The notes under the pieces are model-generated. The model saw nothing but the letters and a program-made list of their open reading frames with translations, had not been told where the DNA came from and searched no databases. From positions 1-36,084 of the forward strand of contig NZ_CALFXI010000087.1 of assembly GCF_937958065.1 (NCBI RefSeq): a stretch of 36,084 nucleotides of DNA, written 5' to 3'. Positions 8,075 to 16,261 of the stretch are shown in pieces. Both the position numbers and the translations under genes were made by a program. Source of the stretch: an uncultured Steroidobacter sp. (GTDB lineage: Bacteria; Pseudomonadota; Gammaproteobacteria; Steroidobacterales; Steroidobacteraceae). Position 1 is the stretch's first letter, and each line of letters opens with the position of its first letter.

Positions 8075-9172
8075 TCAGCCCACGACCACGCGCAGGTCGA
8101 GTCCGTCGCCGACGGAAATGATGTCGTCGACGGTGAGCAAGCCCATGCACGGCAGGGCGCCGCGAACCGATATTTCATCGCGCACCAGCTTGCGTGCCAA
8201 TGCGATCGCGGGGAAGCAGGGAATGAAGGGCCCGTGATCCTGGCCGGCCAGCAGAAACCAGTTGCGTACGGCAGGTTCGCCGTTCAGCCCGATGCCACGA
8301 ACGGTCACATGCATGGCGCTGCGCTTGGAGCCGTAGCGGGCCAGGGCGCTGGCGGTTCGATGCAGCGCCGGCACCCAACTTTGCAACGATGCGAGCAATC
8401 CGAGCCGCACCAGCCAGGAGGCGAGCCAAAGACCGATCATGCTCGAGGTCGGTCCGACGCCGGCACGGAACTGCACTGTGTGCACGGGGCGATAGCGTTC
8501 AGGAAACAAGTCGAGGTCCGGAACGTCGCAGTTTGCGATCCAGCGGCCGTTGATCGGCGGCGGATACGAACGACGCGTCAGATCCTGCCAGCCGCGCGCC
8601 TGTTGCCACTGTCCGTCGCGCCATTGCTTGAATGGCTTGCCTGCATAGGCGAGCACGCCATCCATGGTCGCTTTGCCCGGAGGTCTGGCGCCAGAGCTGA
8701 TGCCGTGATCGATGCTTTCGATGGATGTGAATTGCGCGCCGAGTGCGTCGACGACGGCGGACGAAAGCGCGGGCAAGGAGCTAGCGCCGCTGACGACCAG
8801 AGCATCATTCAGTTTGGCTTCTGCGTCGAGCGCCTCGATGCCGCATACGAACTCGCGTCCATCGGCGAGATCGATATAGTGCGCACGCGCTGCGATACAG
8901 GCGCGTGGTACGGAATAGCTTTGTCCTTGGAACGGCCCCGCAGTGTGAACCACCACGGTGGCGCTCACTTTGCGCAGCTCGGCAGTGAAGTCAGCCGCGT
9001 GCGCGTCGAGACGAAGCGGCTCCGCAGCGCCGCCAATCTCCTGCGCGACGGCGGTCGCTTGTTTCGAGTCGCGACCAGAAACGAACACTCGAGTGTTGGG
9101 CTCGTGCGCCAGCGCCGCGACGATGCGGCGGCCGAAATTGCCATACCCGCCCAGAACGACGACTGACTTCAT
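8075..9172 (-). CDS. Saccharopine dehydrogenase-like NAD(P)-binding oxidoreductase
   Basis: 365-residue protein with an N-terminal Rossmann fold (VVVLGGYGNFGRRIV; Gly9, Gly11 and Gly14 form the GxGxxG motif) and a following segment with VVVHTAGPFQG and YIDLADGREFV, typical of the saccharopine dehydrogenase NADP-binding family. Related proteins act on varied carbonyl or amine substrates and many are uncharacterised; a role in lysine metabolism should not be assumed. A mid-C-terminal hydrophobic stretch (MIGLWLASWLVRLGLLASL) suggests membrane association, as in some relatives. I chose the ATG at 9172 because it places the Rossmann strand at the N-terminus; the in-frame extension to 9238 is unrelated. 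It lies 53 bases upstream of the crystallin J1-like gene on the same strand. Confidence 0.86.
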   Translation of the reverse strand: MKSVVVLGGYGNFGRRIVAALAHEPNTRVFVSGRDSKQATAVAQEIGGAAEPLRLDAHAADFTAELRKVSATVVVHTAGPFQGQSYSVPRACIAARAHYIDLADGREFVCGIEALDAEAKLNDALVVSGASSLPALSSAVVDALGAQFTSIESIDHGISSGARPPGKATMDGVLAYAGKPFKQWRDGQWQQARGWQDLTRRSYPPPINGRWIANCDVPDLDLFPERYRPVHTVQFRAGVGPTSSMIGLWLASWLVRLGLLASLQSWVPALHRTASALARYGSKRSAMHVTVRGIGLNGEPAVRNWFLLAGQDHGPFIPCFPAIALARKLVRDEISVRGALPCMGLLTVDDIISVGDGLDLRVVVG

Positions 9173-9364
9173 CGGTCGACTCGACGATCCGCTGACCGCG
9201 CAGAGCATGCGAAGGCATCCGTGTCCATCACGATACATTCCTGCTGTACAGACAAATCGACTATGAGCATGGGGCGCGACGAGCTGCCATCGGGTCGGTG
9301 GCCGAGGCTCATTATAGTGATCGTCGGCCAGCTGTGGCGGATCATACCCCCGCCCGAGCTTCGC

Positions 9365-12121
9365 TCATCGTGCCTGCGAGTCGAGCGCCTCCAGCAGCTG
9401 CGCGGCCTCCGGCCGATCGGGCTGGATCCGTTGCAACTCGCTCAGCAACGAACGTGCCCCCTCGCCGTCCGTCGCGGCAAGAGCGGCAGCCATGCGGACC
9501 AGCGGATCGTACGCGGGGCGGAACTCCGGGCTGATATGCAGCACTTCCAGCAACGGCTGGCGCACTTGCGCCAGCATGTCGCGCACGTCGGGGCTCGGGC
9601 GTACATTTCGGCCCGCTTCGATGAACCGGTTGCGGGCTTGCCAGTAGGCCGTGAGCCTGCGATCCCAATCTGAGTCTGGCTCGCCAATCAGGATGTCCCT
9701 TGGGCTGATTGCGACGTTGCCGAGCAGCTTCACCAAGCGTTCGCGCGGCGTGGAAATGGGCGAGTAGGTGATGTTCGGTGCGCGATACGCGACGATCGGA
9801 TGGTCGTCCGTGTTGAGCGGCGCGCCGCCCGCGAACGTCGCGAGCGAGCGCGGCCCCGCAATGAAGTTTCCGAGCAATGCCAGATCGTCGGAGATGCCGA
9901 AGCTCGCAACATCGTAGGCCTGCGCGTTGGCAACCTGAGCGCGCACTTGTTCACGACTGAACAGCTCGCCATCACGGTGTGCGACCAATCCCAGGGTCGG
10001 TGTGTCGAGGCTGAGCGTTGCGAGCACTGCGGAGCCTTGCGGGTAAACGGTCAGGAAGGAGCGAACGATACTGCGCAGGGTGTCCAGATCGAGCTGATGC
10101 AAGGGCAGCCATTGGCAGAACAGACCGCCTTCGGCCAGCCGTTGTCGGACCGCGTCGAAATGCTCGACGGTATATAAGGAAGCGGAGCCGCTGCGTGCCG
10201 GGTGAAAATTGTCCGCGACGATCACGTCATACCGTTGCTCGCTCGTGCGAATGAAACGTCGAGCGTCGGCGCTCATCTTGTGCATACGCGAGAGATCGGC
10301 CGAGCGTGAATATGAAGCCTCGAAGTGGCTGGCGGCATCGATCACCTCCGGCACCAGCTCGACGACATCGACCTGCAGCGATGGCTGAACTGTTGCCGAG
10401 GATGCGGTCAGTCCCGTGCCGAGGCCGAGAAACAAGGCACGCTGCGGGTTGGGATGGAGGAGGATGGGCACGAGTGCCTGCCGTGCATCCGCGAGCAGGG
10501 TGCTGCTGCTGCCTTCCTGCTGGCGGTTATTGATGTGCAGGGTCGAGACGCCAGATTCGTCCTCGATGACGCTGACGCCGGCCATCACGCCTTCGAGGTA
10601 ACGTACCAACCGGCCGCCTTCCGGAATATGCGCGTTGTGTAGCGATGGGCTCCAGATTGCGAACGCCACAGTTGCCGCGATCACGGCCCATTGCGCGGGG
10701 CCGGACCATGCCTTGCGCGCGACTAGTAACAAATATCCGGCGGAGATGAGCAGCAATGCCAGTTTCAAGCCGAGGACGGGCAGCAACACGACGCCAAAGA
10801 ACAGCGGGGCGATTGCCGCACCCAATGTGTTCACTCCGATTGCGTGGCCGAAGCTGATGCCACCGTCGCGTGCGGTGGTGCTGAGATGGCTGAAGAGCGC
10901 GCCCATCACGACGGTTGGCAGCAGGAATGCGATGACTGCCATGGCGACTTCGCCCGCCAGCGCCGTTGCGACGCTTGGGCCCAATGCGGCAATCAGCCCG
11001 TTCTTGATCTCGTCGGCGCCGGCGAGCAGGAGAGTGCCGAGGAGGCAGGCGGCAGCGAGCGCTTGAACCAGAGGGCTGAGCAAACGATCGGACGCCGCGG
11101 TCGACGCAACGTCGGCGTTTGTTGCCGAGCTGACGTCGAGCGGCGTGTTGCCGTCTCTCGCTGACTTGCTCGCCAGCCACCGGCCGTAAATTGCCGCGCC
11201 AACCGCCGTGCCGATCAAATAAACCGCCAGCAACAGTGCGAACGTATAGACCGTATTCTCTGCAACCTGACTCAGGGCCCGGACAACGAGCACCTCATAG
11301 CCGATGCCGAGCAAGCCTGTCGCAGCCAGCAGATACAGCACATGAGAGGGACGCTGCGCGACATGGCTGCGCGGTGCGGCGGCCGCCGCATCTGCGCTGG
11401 ATGTTGCATGCGGAGCTTGCGTGCCCCTAGCCCCTCCAGTCCCGTTCGTTCGCAAACTTAGCGCCGCGGCCGCGCAGGCGAAGTTGAGCACGGCGCAGCC
11501 CAGGGCTGAGTGGGCCAGCCCAAGTTCGGGCACGAGCCAGAACGCGGCGGCGATGACGCCGATCACCGCACCAGCGGTGTTAGCTGCGTAGAGCGCGCTG
11601 ATAGAAATGTGTCTCGACGAGGTGCTCGCAAACACGCGCTCCATGGCGGGCAGCGTTGCGCCCATTGCGACCGTGGCAGGAAGGAGCAGCAGCGCGGTGC
11701 CGAAGAACGCGACGAACCAGTGCCACGTTGCCGACGGCTGCGGGCCGATCAAACCAAGCAGCGCACTCGACGCCGGTTCGAGAACCGCGGCCAGCATCAG
11801 GCTCCACGCGCCGATGGCAATCTCACATCCCGCATACCACCGAGCCGGCCGCGCGCTTCGATCAATGCGTGAGCCGAGCGTCAGTGCGCCAAGTGCCAAT
11901 CCACCGAAGAACGCAGCAACGACGGCGAGCACGGCTGCCGACTCGTGGCCGAGCCAGGACGTGCTCTGCTGAGTCCAGACGATTTGATAAGCGAGGCCGG
12001 CAAAACCGGAAGCGACCATCAACAAGCAAGCGAGCACGATCTGACGCGAACGCCCGGCCTCGATGCAGGCTGTTGCCGCGGCGGCGTCGTGCAAGCCAAG
12101 CAGTTGCTCTCTGGAAGCCAT
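9365..12121 (-). CDS. Fused polytopic membrane protein / spermidine synthase-like protein
   Basis: 918-residue protein. Residues about 28-490 hold many hydrophobic helices of the fused MFS/spermidine synthase type (LMVASGFAGLAYQIVW at the start of the membrane part is characteristic). Residues about 495-760 form a spermidine synthase-like Rossmann methyltransferase fold: LGLGTGLTASS (nucleotide-binding glycines), VDVVELVPEVI and YDVIVADNFHP. The remaining ~155 residues are a soluble tail with helical, possibly repeat-like character. In true aminopropyltransferases the last strand motif is D-x-x-D-P; here it is Asp637-Asn-Phe-His640-Pro, so the second acidic residue that contacts the polyamine is lost. 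The true substrate is therefore doubtful. It lies downstream of the 2OG oxygenase on the same strand (103-base gap). Confidence 0.88.
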   Translation of the reverse strand: MASREQLLGLHDAAAATACIEAGRSRQIVLACLLMVASGFAGLAYQIVWTQQSTSWLGHESAAVLAVVAAFFGGLALGALTLGSRIDRSARPARWYAGCEIAIGAWSLMLAAVLEPASSALLGLIGPQPSATWHWFVAFFGTALLLLPATVAMGATLPAMERVFASTSSRHISISALYAANTAGAVIGVIAAAFWLVPELGLAHSALGCAVLNFACAAAALSLRTNGTGGARGTQAPHATSSADAAAAAPRSHVAQRPSHVLYLLAATGLLGIGYEVLVVRALSQVAENTVYTFALLLAVYLIGTAVGAAIYGRWLASKSARDGNTPLDVSSATNADVASTAASDRLLSPLVQALAAACLLGTLLLAGADEIKNGLIAALGPSVATALAGEVAMAVIAFLLPTVVMGALFSHLSTTARDGGISFGHAIGVNTLGAAIAPLFFGVVLLPVLGLKLALLLISAGYLLLVARKAWSGPAQWAVIAATVAFAIWSPSLHNAHIPEGGRLVRYLEGVMAGVSVIEDESGVSTLHINNRQQEGSSSTLLADARQALVPILLHPNPQRALFLGLGTGLTASSATVQPSLQVDVVELVPEVIDAASHFEASYSRSADLSRMHKMSADARRFIRTSEQRYDVIVADNFHPARSGSASLYTVEHFDAVRQRLAEGGLFCQWLPLHQLDLDTLRSIVRSFLTVYPQGSAVLATLSLDTPTLGLVAHRDGELFSREQVRAQVANAQAYDVASFGISDDLALLGNFIAGPRSLATFAGGAPLNTDDHPIVAYRAPNITYSPISTPRERLVKLLGNVAISPRDILIGEPDSDWDRRLTAYWQARNRFIEAGRNVRPSPDVRDMLAQVRQPLLEVLHISPEFRPAYDPLVRMAAALAATDGEGARSLLSELQRIQPDRPEAAQLLEALDSQAR

Positions 12122-12224
12122 TCACTATCTCGCTGCTGCGCGCGATGCGCAATTGCAGGAGGCTGCAATTCGTTGCGCGCTCAATGGTTGCCCGCCGCGG
12201 GCCACTACGACGCGGGTTGCAGCG

Positions 12225-12857
12225 TCAACCGCTGAACCCAATCTTGTATCCCCACGAATCCAGCTGCGTCGGGATGGCGTTGAACGCCAGCGTGATGCGC
12301 CGTTCGCCCGGGTTGGGCGGCACGGCGTGCATGATGTAGCTGGGAAACAGAACGATATCGCCCGGCTCGGGTTGCGGGCTGATCCACTTCTCGGCGTTGT
12401 ACGGGCCCGTGACCACCCCGGCGTGATCGTTCTTGAAAGAGAAGTCCGTGCCGCCCGGCGACTTCATGAACACCGTGCGCGAGTCCGGATGCGTCGGCGT
12501 CAGGTAGGCGACGCCGGAGATGAAACTGTTGGCGTGATTGTGCATGGCCTGGCGACCGCCAGTGTCGAGCAGGTTGACCCACATCTCTTTCAGTGCCCAC
12601 GGCAGCCGCTCGCCGAACAGCAGGGCGCCGAACTCGCTCAGCATTGGAGTTATCGCAGTCGCCGCGGTTATCAGCAGCGGGCTGTCGGAGGGCTTCAGCA
12701 TCGTCGTGTGCGAGAGGTTCGCTGAAGAATTGTTCTGCGTGCGCGCCTGCTCGCTGAAATGCGCGACCAGTCCATCGACCAGCCGGCGCTCCAGCGCGCC
12801 GGGAATCCGCATGAACGGCGTGGGAAAAAGGCCAATGACCTCGGGCGTACCAGACAT
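12225..12857 (-). CDS. 2OG-Fe(II) oxygenase (TIGR02466-like)
   Basis: 210-residue putative non-haem iron, 2-oxoglutarate-dependent oxygenase. It begins with the IGLFPTPFMR strand seen in this family. The double-stranded beta-helix core includes HNHANSFISGVAYL (His106/His108, candidate iron ligands), LFPSYIMHAVPPN (His177, distal iron ligand) and Arg187, expected to hold 2-oxoglutarate. Family members resemble prolyl hydroxylases, but their substrates are largely unknown. The ATG at 12857 gives a full-length protein without extension. Transcribed toward the fused membrane/spermidine-synthase-like gene and divergent from the PHP gene at 13063. Confidence 0.87.
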   Translation of the reverse strand: MSGTPEVIGLFPTPFMRIPGALERRLVDGLVAHFSEQARTQNNSSANLSHTTMLKPSDSPLLITAATAITPMLSEFGALLFGERLPWALKEMWVNLLDTGGRQAMHNHANSFISGVAYLTPTHPDSRTVFMKSPGGTDFSFKNDHAGVVTGPYNAEKWISPQPEPGDIVLFPSYIMHAVPPNPGERRITLAFNAIPTQLDSWGYKIGFSG

Positions 12858-13062
12858 GGTGAAGACTGCTTCGATGAGCTCGCGCGCTGGCGCAACCTTC
12901 TATTCTAGGAAGCGAATTGCTACAGCTTCATGACGGCGGCGCGCGCCGACTTCTCAGAAACGGTGCAAGGATCATCTATTGTTCACAATGTAGTCATATC
13001 GGCTCTCTAGGCTGCGGAACCTTCTCACAACACCCGACAGCTTGAAGGGAGCTTCGATACAA
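12858..13062. promoter_or_regulatory. Divergent control region, oxygenase / PHP module
   Basis: 205 bases between divergent starts. It contains a locally AT-rich stretch at about 12970-13000 with a 12-base perfect palindrome, ATTGTTCACAAT, at 12978-12989, a candidate operator or protein-binding site. A GAAGGGA ribosome-binding sequence at 13044-13050 serves the PHP gene. I could not place convincing -35/-10 pairs. Confidence 0.35.
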
Positions 13063-15315
13063 ATGACAGTTGCAATCACCCGGAGCCAGATCGCGGCCGC
13101 GGTCGCGGCGGTTCTCAGTGTGGCCACGATGGCCGCAGCCTCAGCCAAGGATTCGGGTAAACCTGCACCGGATGTGGGTCCGCGCTCGAAGGGCGAATAC
13201 CTGACCGGTGACTTCCACAATCACACCACCTGCTCCGACGGCTCCATCTCCATGGAGAAGTTGATCAAGAAGGTCACGGACAAGCAGGACACGCCGTGGG
13301 GCCTCGACTGGTTCGTGCAGGCCGGCCACGGCGGCAACGGCAATCGCAATTGCACGCTCGTCGAAGACGCGTCGCTGAGCTCGGAGCCGTATCCGTACGT
13401 CGAAGGCCGTGGCCCGACCACCACCTGGGCGAACAGCATCGGCGCCGCTGCCGTGAAGGGCAACACCGGCTCGTCCGATGGCAGCTCGACCACCGCGCTC
13501 GCCTCGCAGGCGAATCCCAGCATGTGGCGCTGGCAGTCGATCCAGGAGATTCAATATCCCGTCACCGAATATCTGAGCGGCCAGAAGAACCTGCCGATCT
13601 TCATGGGTCTGGAGTCCGTGGTCGCCGGTCACGAGCACACCTCGATGTCCGTGGTCAGCGGCCAGGTCGTCGGCAAGAACGGCGCCGTGGGTCCGGGCAG
13701 CTACGTGCCGATCGGCGATGCCACGGCGCTCGCCCAGTGGTCGTACTGCTTCGATCGCGGCGACACCGACAACAGCCGCGGTGGCGCCAACAACTGGGAT
13801 TGCTCGGTGCCGGGCATCGACTATTCCAACAATCCGGATTGGAAGCCGAATGCCGCCAAGCTGTTCCCGGCCGGCGGCCCCGGCACTGGCCTGCGCGGTC
13901 ACCAGAAGACCCTCGATGCGCTCAAGTGGATGGCCAACTTCCACCCGTACACCAGCTACTACGTGCCGGCGCACCTCGAGCGCGCTGGACCGTTCAACCC
14001 GGACGGCAACAACGGTTTCAACATCGAGCACCTGCGTAACTTCAACAATGCCGCGCCGAAGATCGCGTTCGGCTTCGAGACGCAGCCTGGTCACGGCGCT
14101 TCCGACAACCGCGGCGAGTACAGCCCCGATCGCAACAGCATCGGTGGCGTCCGCGTCGACAGCGTCGGCGGCACCACTTGGGGCGGCACTGGCGTCTATG
14201 GCGCGCAGATCGGCGGCGTGTGGGACGCGCTGCTGGGTGACGGCCGCAACTTCTGGTTCTTCGCCAGCTCCGACTGGCACAACCGCGGCAGCTTCGCTCC
14301 GGACGATCGCCGTTCGACCCAGGACTTCTATCCTGGCGAATATCAGCGCGATTACGTGATGGTGCGTCAGACCAGCCGCGAGAAGGGCGGCATCGCCAAT
14401 CCGCAGGAGATCGTGGACGGTCTGCGCAGCGGCAACAGCTGGACCGCGTCGGGTCAGCTGATCGATCGTCTGGCGTTCGTCGCGTGCTCCGACAAGCGTT
14501 TCAAAGGCGCCAACGGCAAGGCCGAGCTGGAAGCCATCGCTCTGCAGGCTGCAAAGAACGGCACCGAAGTGAACATCAATGCCAACTGCGCGGTCATGGG
14601 CGAGAAGCTCAAGATCAACAACAACGACGACGTGCTCGTCGTGATGGTGGTGCGCGATCCGTCCGGCACCAACTACTCGCCGTACACCTTCGCGAATCCG
14701 TCGCTGCTTCAGATCAGCAAGACGCAGCCGTTGAACCAGCCCGAGCTCGATCACTTCGACGTGATTCGCGGTCTGGTGACCGGCATCAAGAAGCCGGGCC
14801 TGCCCGAGTACTCGGGTCAGTGGCCGGACAACTGGATCGACAATCCGGACATGAACACCGTGCCCGCGGGCGCCAAGAACACCACGGCCGGCATTCTGAA
14901 AACGTTCGGCGAGGGCACCTGGACGTCGGAGGGCGAATACAAAGTCGCTTCGTTCCGCCTTTCCAAGGTGAAGAATTCGCAGTACCTGCGTCTGCGCGGC
15001 ACCAACCTGCCGCCGTCTACGCCTTATGAGACCGATGCGGACGGCAACCCGCTCGCGGACATCTTCACCAACGCAAGCGATCCGTCCAAGCTGCGGATCC
15101 CCTGCACGACGCGGATGACCACGGCGATTCCGGCCAACACGGTCTACACCGGCGACAGCATCGACGGCTGCCCGGACCACATGGCGCGCTATCCGGCCGT
15201 CACGGGTCAGCAGTACGTCAGCTATGACGTGGCCGCCTGGGCCGATCTGTGGTTCTACAGCAACCCGATCTTCATCGAAGTGAAGAACGGCATTTCTGTG
15301 GTTGGCGTGAAGTAA
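13063..15315 (+). CDS. Exported PHP-domain metallohydrolase
   Basis: 750-residue protein with a signal peptide (hydrophobic AAAVAAVLSVATMAAASA, cleavage near residue 28) followed by a PHP (polymerase and histidinol phosphatase) domain. Metal-ligand motifs: His52-Asn-His54 with Asp59 (FHNHTTCSDGS), Glu184 and His190/His192 (LESVVAGHEH), and Asp404/His406 (SSDWHN). PHP proteins are usually Zn, Mn or Fe phosphoesterases, often cytoplasmic; this long exported form is related in style to DUF3604 proteins and its substrate is unknown. The C-terminal third is beta-rich, ending in a LWFYSNPIFIEV-type strand that may be a substrate- or surface-binding module. The ATG at 13063 is preferred over a TTG at 13042, which lies at the ribosome-binding sequence. 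First gene of a three-gene module. Confidence 0.85.
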   Translation: MTVAITRSQIAAAVAAVLSVATMAAASAKDSGKPAPDVGPRSKGEYLTGDFHNHTTCSDGSISMEKLIKKVTDKQDTPWGLDWFVQAGHGGNGNRNCTLVEDASLSSEPYPYVEGRGPTTTWANSIGAAAVKGNTGSSDGSSTTALASQANPSMWRWQSIQEIQYPVTEYLSGQKNLPIFMGLESVVAGHEHTSMSVVSGQVVGKNGAVGPGSYVPIGDATALAQWSYCFDRGDTDNSRGGANNWDCSVPGIDYSNNPDWKPNAAKLFPAGGPGTGLRGHQKTLDALKWMANFHPYTSYYVPAHLERAGPFNPDGNNGFNIEHLRNFNNAAPKIAFGFETQPGHGASDNRGEYSPDRNSIGGVRVDSVGGTTWGGTGVYGAQIGGVWDALLGDGRNFWFFASSDWHNRGSFAPDDRRSTQDFYPGEYQRDYVMVRQTSREKGGIANPQEIVDGLRSGNSWTASGQLIDRLAFVACSDKRFKGANGKAELEAIALQAAKNGTEVNINANCAVMGEKLKINNNDDVLVVMVVRDPSGTNYSPYTFANPSLLQISKTQPLNQPELDHFDVIRGLVTGIKKPGLPEYSGQWPDNWIDNPDMNTVPAGAKNTTAGILKTFGEGTWTSEGEYKVASFRLSKVKNSQYLRLRGTNLPPSTPYETDADGNPLADIFTNASDPSKLRIPCTTRMTTAIPANTVYTGDSIDGCPDHMARYPAVTGQQYVSYDVAAWADLWFYSNPIFIEVKNGISVVGVK

Positions 15316-15340
15316 CCCTTCGGCGTCACCGAGACCCTCA

Positions 15341-15376
15341 GAACGCCGCGCGGCAACGCGCGGCGTTCCTTCGTTT
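15341..15376 (+). terminator. Strong 12-bp hairpin between module genes
   Basis: A perfect 12-bp inverted repeat (15341-15352 and 15357-15368) closes a GCAA tetraloop and is followed by CTTCGTTTCTG, a poor U-tract. It lies 25 bases after the PHP stop and 26 bases before the PpiC-like start. It may be a partial terminator or an mRNA-stabilising hairpin that sets PHP expression above that of the downstream genes. Confidence 0.6.
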
Positions 15377-15394
15377 CTGTCGGGGCGATTACCT

Positions 15395-16261
15395 ATGTCA
15401 TCTGTTCTGTCGAGTTCCGGGATCGGTGCGGCTGCCAGCTCGAGCGTCGCGCCGGCCAAGAGCGTCCGCTGGACGCGCGAGCCGTTGTTTCATTTCATTC
15501 TGATCGGGGCCGTGCTGTTCGGCGTCGATGCATTTATCGCCGGCCAGGCCGACGATCCGAATCGCATCGAGCTGGATGCCCAGGTCGACGCCGAGGCGCA
15601 GCAGGCGTTCGAAGCCGCTCGCGGCCGCAAGCCGAATGCCGAGGAGCTGCGCGCGCTCCGGCAGGTGTGGCTCGATAACGAAGTGCTGTATCGCGAAGGT
15701 CTCGCGCTGGGCCTCGACAAGGGCGACAAGTCCATCCGCGAGCGCGTCATCTTCAAGGCGCTGAGCATGGTCGACAGCAACACCAAGCGCCCCGAGTACG
15801 ACGAGAAAGTGGTGCGCGAATGGTTCGAGAAGCACCGTTCCCGCTATGACATTCCACAGCGGTTCAATTTCCAGGAAGCGGTGCTGTCCGGCGAGGTTTC
15901 GGAAGCCACGGTGCGTTCGTTCGTCAGCGCGCTGAATGCCGGCGCCACGCCCGACGTGCAAGCCGGCCTGCGCGTGTTCACCGATCGTCCGCACGCAACC
16001 ATCGTCCAGAGCTATGGCGAAGAGTTCGCGGCCACGCTGGAAAACTCGCCTCCGGGTGAGTGGCGTGCTTTGCAGACGAAGACCGGCTGGCGCGCGATGC
16101 GGCTCGAATCCACCGTCGCCGCCGAGCCGGCCGATTTCGAGCGGCTGCGTGGCATCGTGACGCAAGATTGGACGGATGCGGTGATGTCCGAGCAGCGCAG
16201 CGCCGCGGTCGGCGCTCTGGCGAAGAAGTACACCATCGTGATCGATGGAGTGAAGCAGTGA
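15395..16261 (+). CDS. Membrane-anchored PpiC/parvulin-like protein
   Basis: 288-residue protein with one N-terminal signal anchor (FHFILIGAVLFGVDAFIAG, residues about 32-50), a helical SurA/PpiD-like chaperone segment (residues about 55-135, with RQVWLDNEVLYREGLALGL and RERVIFKAL) and a C-terminal domain that looks like a divergent parvulin rotamase. Family members are annotated peptidyl-prolyl isomerases and occur beside HupE/UreJ genes. The parvulin active-site residues are not clearly recognisable, so a folding-helper role for a partner protein is more likely than strong isomerase activity; this is inference. Start ATG at 15395, with GGGGCG upstream. Its TGA overlaps the HupE-like ATG by one base (TGATG), implying translational coupling. 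Confidence 0.78.
   Translation: MSSVLSSSGIGAAASSSVAPAKSVRWTREPLFHFILIGAVLFGVDAFIAGQADDPNRIELDAQVDAEAQQAFEAARGRKPNAEELRALRQVWLDNEVLYREGLALGLDKGDKSIRERVIFKALSMVDSNTKRPEYDEKVVREWFEKHRSRYDIPQRFNFQEAVLSGEVSEATVRSFVSALNAGATPDVQAGLRVFTDRPHATIVQSYGEEFAATLENSPPGEWRALQTKTGWRAMRLESTVAAEPADFERLRGIVTQDWTDAVMSEQRSAAVGALAKKYTIVIDGVKQ

Noticed and set aside
13042..13062. TTG start for the PHP protein
   Set aside because: It overlaps the likely ribosome-binding sequence, and the ATG at 13063 gives a normal signal peptide.
13141..15459. 772-codon minus-strand open frame
   Set aside because: Antisense shadow of the PHP hydrolase gene, which has clear motifs and a signal peptide; the antisense product is Val/Ala/Arg-rich with no domain.
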